From assembly GCA_023300205.1 (NCBI GenBank), contig JALZVD010000216.1, positions 1-6,085 of the forward strand: a stretch of 6,085 nt of DNA. The letters are read 5' to 3'. Below are positions 5,156 to 6,085 of the stretch, piece by piece (the stretch's first letter is position 1; every line of letters begins with the position of its first letter). Both the position numbers and the translations under genes were made by a program. This stretch comes from Akkermansiaceae bacterium. GTDB taxonomy: Bacteria; Verrucomicrobiota; Verrucomicrobiia; Verrucomicrobiales; Akkermansiaceae. Under the pieces are notes generated by a model. It was not told where the DNA came from and ran no database searches. It saw nothing but the letters and a program-made list of their open reading frames with translations.

Positions 5156-5183
5156 TTCACAAAAAGACCCTTCAATTTGTGAA
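5156..5183. promoter_or_regulatory. Inverted repeat upstream of abiEi, possible operator
   Basis: TTCACAAA (5156-5163) and TTTGTGAA (5176-5183) form a perfect 8-base inverted repeat with 12 bases between, ending 21 bases before the abiEi start. AbiEi antitoxins are known to repress their own operon by binding inverted repeats ahead of it, so this is a plausible operator. The A-run after the right arm rules out an intrinsic terminator on the + strand, and I cannot place a convincing -35/-10 pair. Confidence 0.35.
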
Positions 5184-5204
5184 AAAAAACATTAAGCAAT
5201 AGAC

Positions 5205-5816
5205 GTGCAATCCATTGAAAATAAAACCTCTTCGAGGATTTACGGCAACCAGAGGGGTTGGGCGTTTTCCAAGATCGATTTTTTGGATTTGGGGAGTGAT
5301 GCTGACATCCGAAAAGCGCTCTCTGAATTGGCAGCAAAAGGAACCATCCGTCGGGTCTTACGAGGGATCTATGACTACCCTCGAATCAGCAAGCTTCTCA
5401 CTACCGAGATCGGACCTGATCTGGATCAACTGGCACGCGCCTTGGCCCGTAAATCCGCTTGGCGGATTCAGCCCTCAGAAAATACCGCGCTCAACTTCTT
5501 AGGTCTCTCCACCCAAGTCCCCGCGCAGACCGTCTACCTTTCCGATGGCCCAAGCAAAACGTATGAGATCGGCAAGCAAGAGCTTGTCTTTAAGAAAAGA
5601 ACGCTCAAAGAATCGGTTTTCAAACACAAGGAAAGTGAACTTGTGGTGCAAGCCCTGAAGGCCTTGGGGCAAGAACGAGTTGATGCAGAAATCCTCCAAA
5701 AACTTGCCGGCACCTGGACGCCAAGTATTTGGAAAAAAATTCTCCGCGACACCAAAACCGCCCCGGCTTGGGTCAGTGACCTGATCCGCAACATTTCAAT
5801 GCGCTCTGATTCATGA
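5205..5816 (+). CDS. abiEi: AbiEi-family antitoxin (DUF6088-like) of a type IV toxin-antitoxin system
   Basis: The 203-residue protein opens MQSIENKTSSRIYGNQRGWAF, the usual start of the DUF6088/AbiEi group. Residues 5-60 form the winged-helix DNA-binding domain: a KIDFLDLG helix, then DIRKALSELAAKGTIRRVLRGIYDYP as recognition helix and wing. The rest (NTALNFLGLSTQVPAQTVYLSDGPSKT at 93-119, then a lysine-rich strand and a helical end) matches the antitoxin C-terminal domain. The start is GTG, chosen because the family begins exactly there. No Shine-Dalgarno sequence is seen, and the preceding stop is two bases upstream. The role is to repress its own operon and neutralise the AbiEii toxin without a stable complex, as known for type IV systems. 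It overlaps abiEii by ATGA. The length is normal and nothing looks broken. Confidence 0.88.
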   Translation: MQSIENKTSSRIYGNQRGWAFSKIDFLDLGSDADIRKALSELAAKGTIRRVLRGIYDYPRISKLLTTEIGPDLDQLARALARKSAWRIQPSENTALNFLGLSTQVPAQTVYLSDGPSKTYEIGKQELVFKKRTLKESVFKHKESELVVQALKALGQERVDAEILQKLAGTWTPSIWKKILRDTKTAPAWVSDLIRNISMRSDS

Positions 5817-6085
5817 ACGGTATCGCGACTTTATCCGAGAAGGAGCGGAACGAACTTTTCACGCTCACGGCCCAACAACGCGGCATCGGCTCGATCGCGA
5901 TCATTGAAAAAGACTTCTGGGTCTGCTGGACGCTGAAGCAGCTTTTTGAACATCCTGAACTCTCCAAGCAACTCATCTTCAAAGGCGGCACCAGCCTCTC
6001 GAAAGTCTATGGACTCATCAATCGCTTTTCAGAAGACGTCGACCTCGTTCTGGATTGGAGAGAGGTCAACCAGGCTGAAGACCCG
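5813..6085 (+). CDS. abiEii: AbiEii-family nucleotidyltransferase toxin (3' end outside window)
   Basis: The first 91 codons are present and open to the window edge. The protein shows the nucleotidyltransferase core: KGGTSLSKVYGLI (57-69), with the GGTSLSK motif at 58-64, and RFSEDVDL (71-78), whose D75 and D77 are the expected metal-binding acids. The N-terminal helix includes EKDFWVCWTLKQLF, also family-typical. AbiEii toxins are DNA polymerase beta-like nucleotidyltransferases, related to MenT enzymes that add nucleotides to tRNA ends, and they arrest growth. The ATG overlaps the antitoxin stop as ATGA, so toxin output depends on antitoxin translation. The catalytic motifs visible here are intact, but the second half cannot be judged. 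Confidence 0.88.
   Translation, partial: MNGIATLSEKERNELFTLTAQQRGIGSIAIIEKDFWVCWTLKQLFEHPELSKQLIFKGGTSLSKVYGLINRFSEDVDLVLDWREVNQAEDP

Larger units (their letters stand above)
4636..5202 (+). pseudogene. hsdR: Truncated HsdR: N-terminal fragment of type I restriction subunit
   Basis: From M at 4651 the protein follows HsdR for about 127 residues: MKFTEAQLESAIIELLG, VLIKADLRAFLAKRY, LYESNKAVMKLISDGFLLKRED and DLYIQLIDYSELVAFREP up to GEVPSMV. The alignment I recall then stops at about base 5031. The family next has the PD-(D/E)xK nuclease core, two helicase domains and a C-terminal domain, none of which are present. The last 55 or so codons read through unrelated DNA that includes a strong hairpin. 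At 188 residues against about 1000, this cannot cut or translocate DNA. Its C-rich codons differ from the AT-richer TIR and Septu genes and match the resident R-M scraps. The start at 4636 is favoured by a Shine-Dalgarno sequence, the family start being 4651. It lies two bases before the AbiE pair and may couple its translation. Confidence 0.82.

Noticed and set aside
5156..5190. Intrinsic terminator between hsdR fragment and abiEi
   Set aside because: The stem is followed by A residues on the + strand, and on the minus strand the T-run precedes the stem instead of following it.
4678..5337. 219-codon open frame on the minus strand
   Set aside because: It lies opposite the HsdR fragment and the start of abiEi, both with clear family similarity. 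Its length follows from the GC-rich codons of the forward frame, and it matches no family I know.

Overview
The window is a compact stretch of a bacterial anti-phage defence island, with every recognisable gene on the + strand. The host phylum cannot be fixed from 6 kb. The C-rich, C-ending codon use of the resident segments, the GC-rich intergenic hairpin, the CCAATCGT tandem repeats and a GTAG-headed REP-like hairpin make me think of Verrucomicrobiota, or possibly another Planctomycetes-Verrucomicrobia group member. This is an impression, not a demonstrated placement.

Layout, left to right. Bases 2-61 are the last codons of an unrecognised upstream gene. Bases 62-238 are non-coding, with a hairpin, three tandem CCAATCGT units, a polypyrimidine tract and a second imperfect hairpin. 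From 239 to 1147 lies a damaged type I restriction-modification specificity gene (hsdS). Its first target-recognition domain is absent, and its central conserved region is cut by an in-frame TAG where the family has tryptophan, but the second recognition domain and the C-terminal conserved region are open. Next comes a complete Septu-like pair: an ABC-type ATPase (PtuA-like, 1163-2650) overlapping an HNH endonuclease (PtuB-like, 2647-3348) by ATGA. A small chimeric ORF (3460-3648) then joins the first 39 codons of hsdR to the last codons of an hsdS. It overlaps a TIR-domain gene (3641-4624). A second, longer hsdR 5' fragment follows (4636-5202). Its HsdR similarity stops shortly before a strong REP-like hairpin. 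The window ends in an AbiE-type (type IV) toxin-antitoxin pair: abiEi with a GTG start (5205-5816), and abiEii starting on an ATGA overlap (5813) and running off the edge.

The most informative pattern is the order of the restriction-modification scraps: hsdS tail, Septu pair, hsdR head, hsdS tail, TIR gene, hsdR head. Each defence cargo sits exactly where a gene inserted between hsdS and hsdR would sit. The two hsdR heads differ mostly at third codon positions, so they look like diverged homologues rather than a fresh duplication. The simplest reading is that at least two type I loci, each carrying a different cargo between hsdS and hsdR, were joined by recombination. The restriction system itself then decayed while the cargo stayed intact.

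Functionally, three independent abortive or nucleolytic defences appear preserved: Septu (ATPase plus nuclease), a TIR protein (probable NAD-consuming effector) and AbiE (antitoxin plus nucleotidyltransferase toxin). No intact HsdR is present in the window, and the surviving HsdS half could act only with an HsdM encoded elsewhere.
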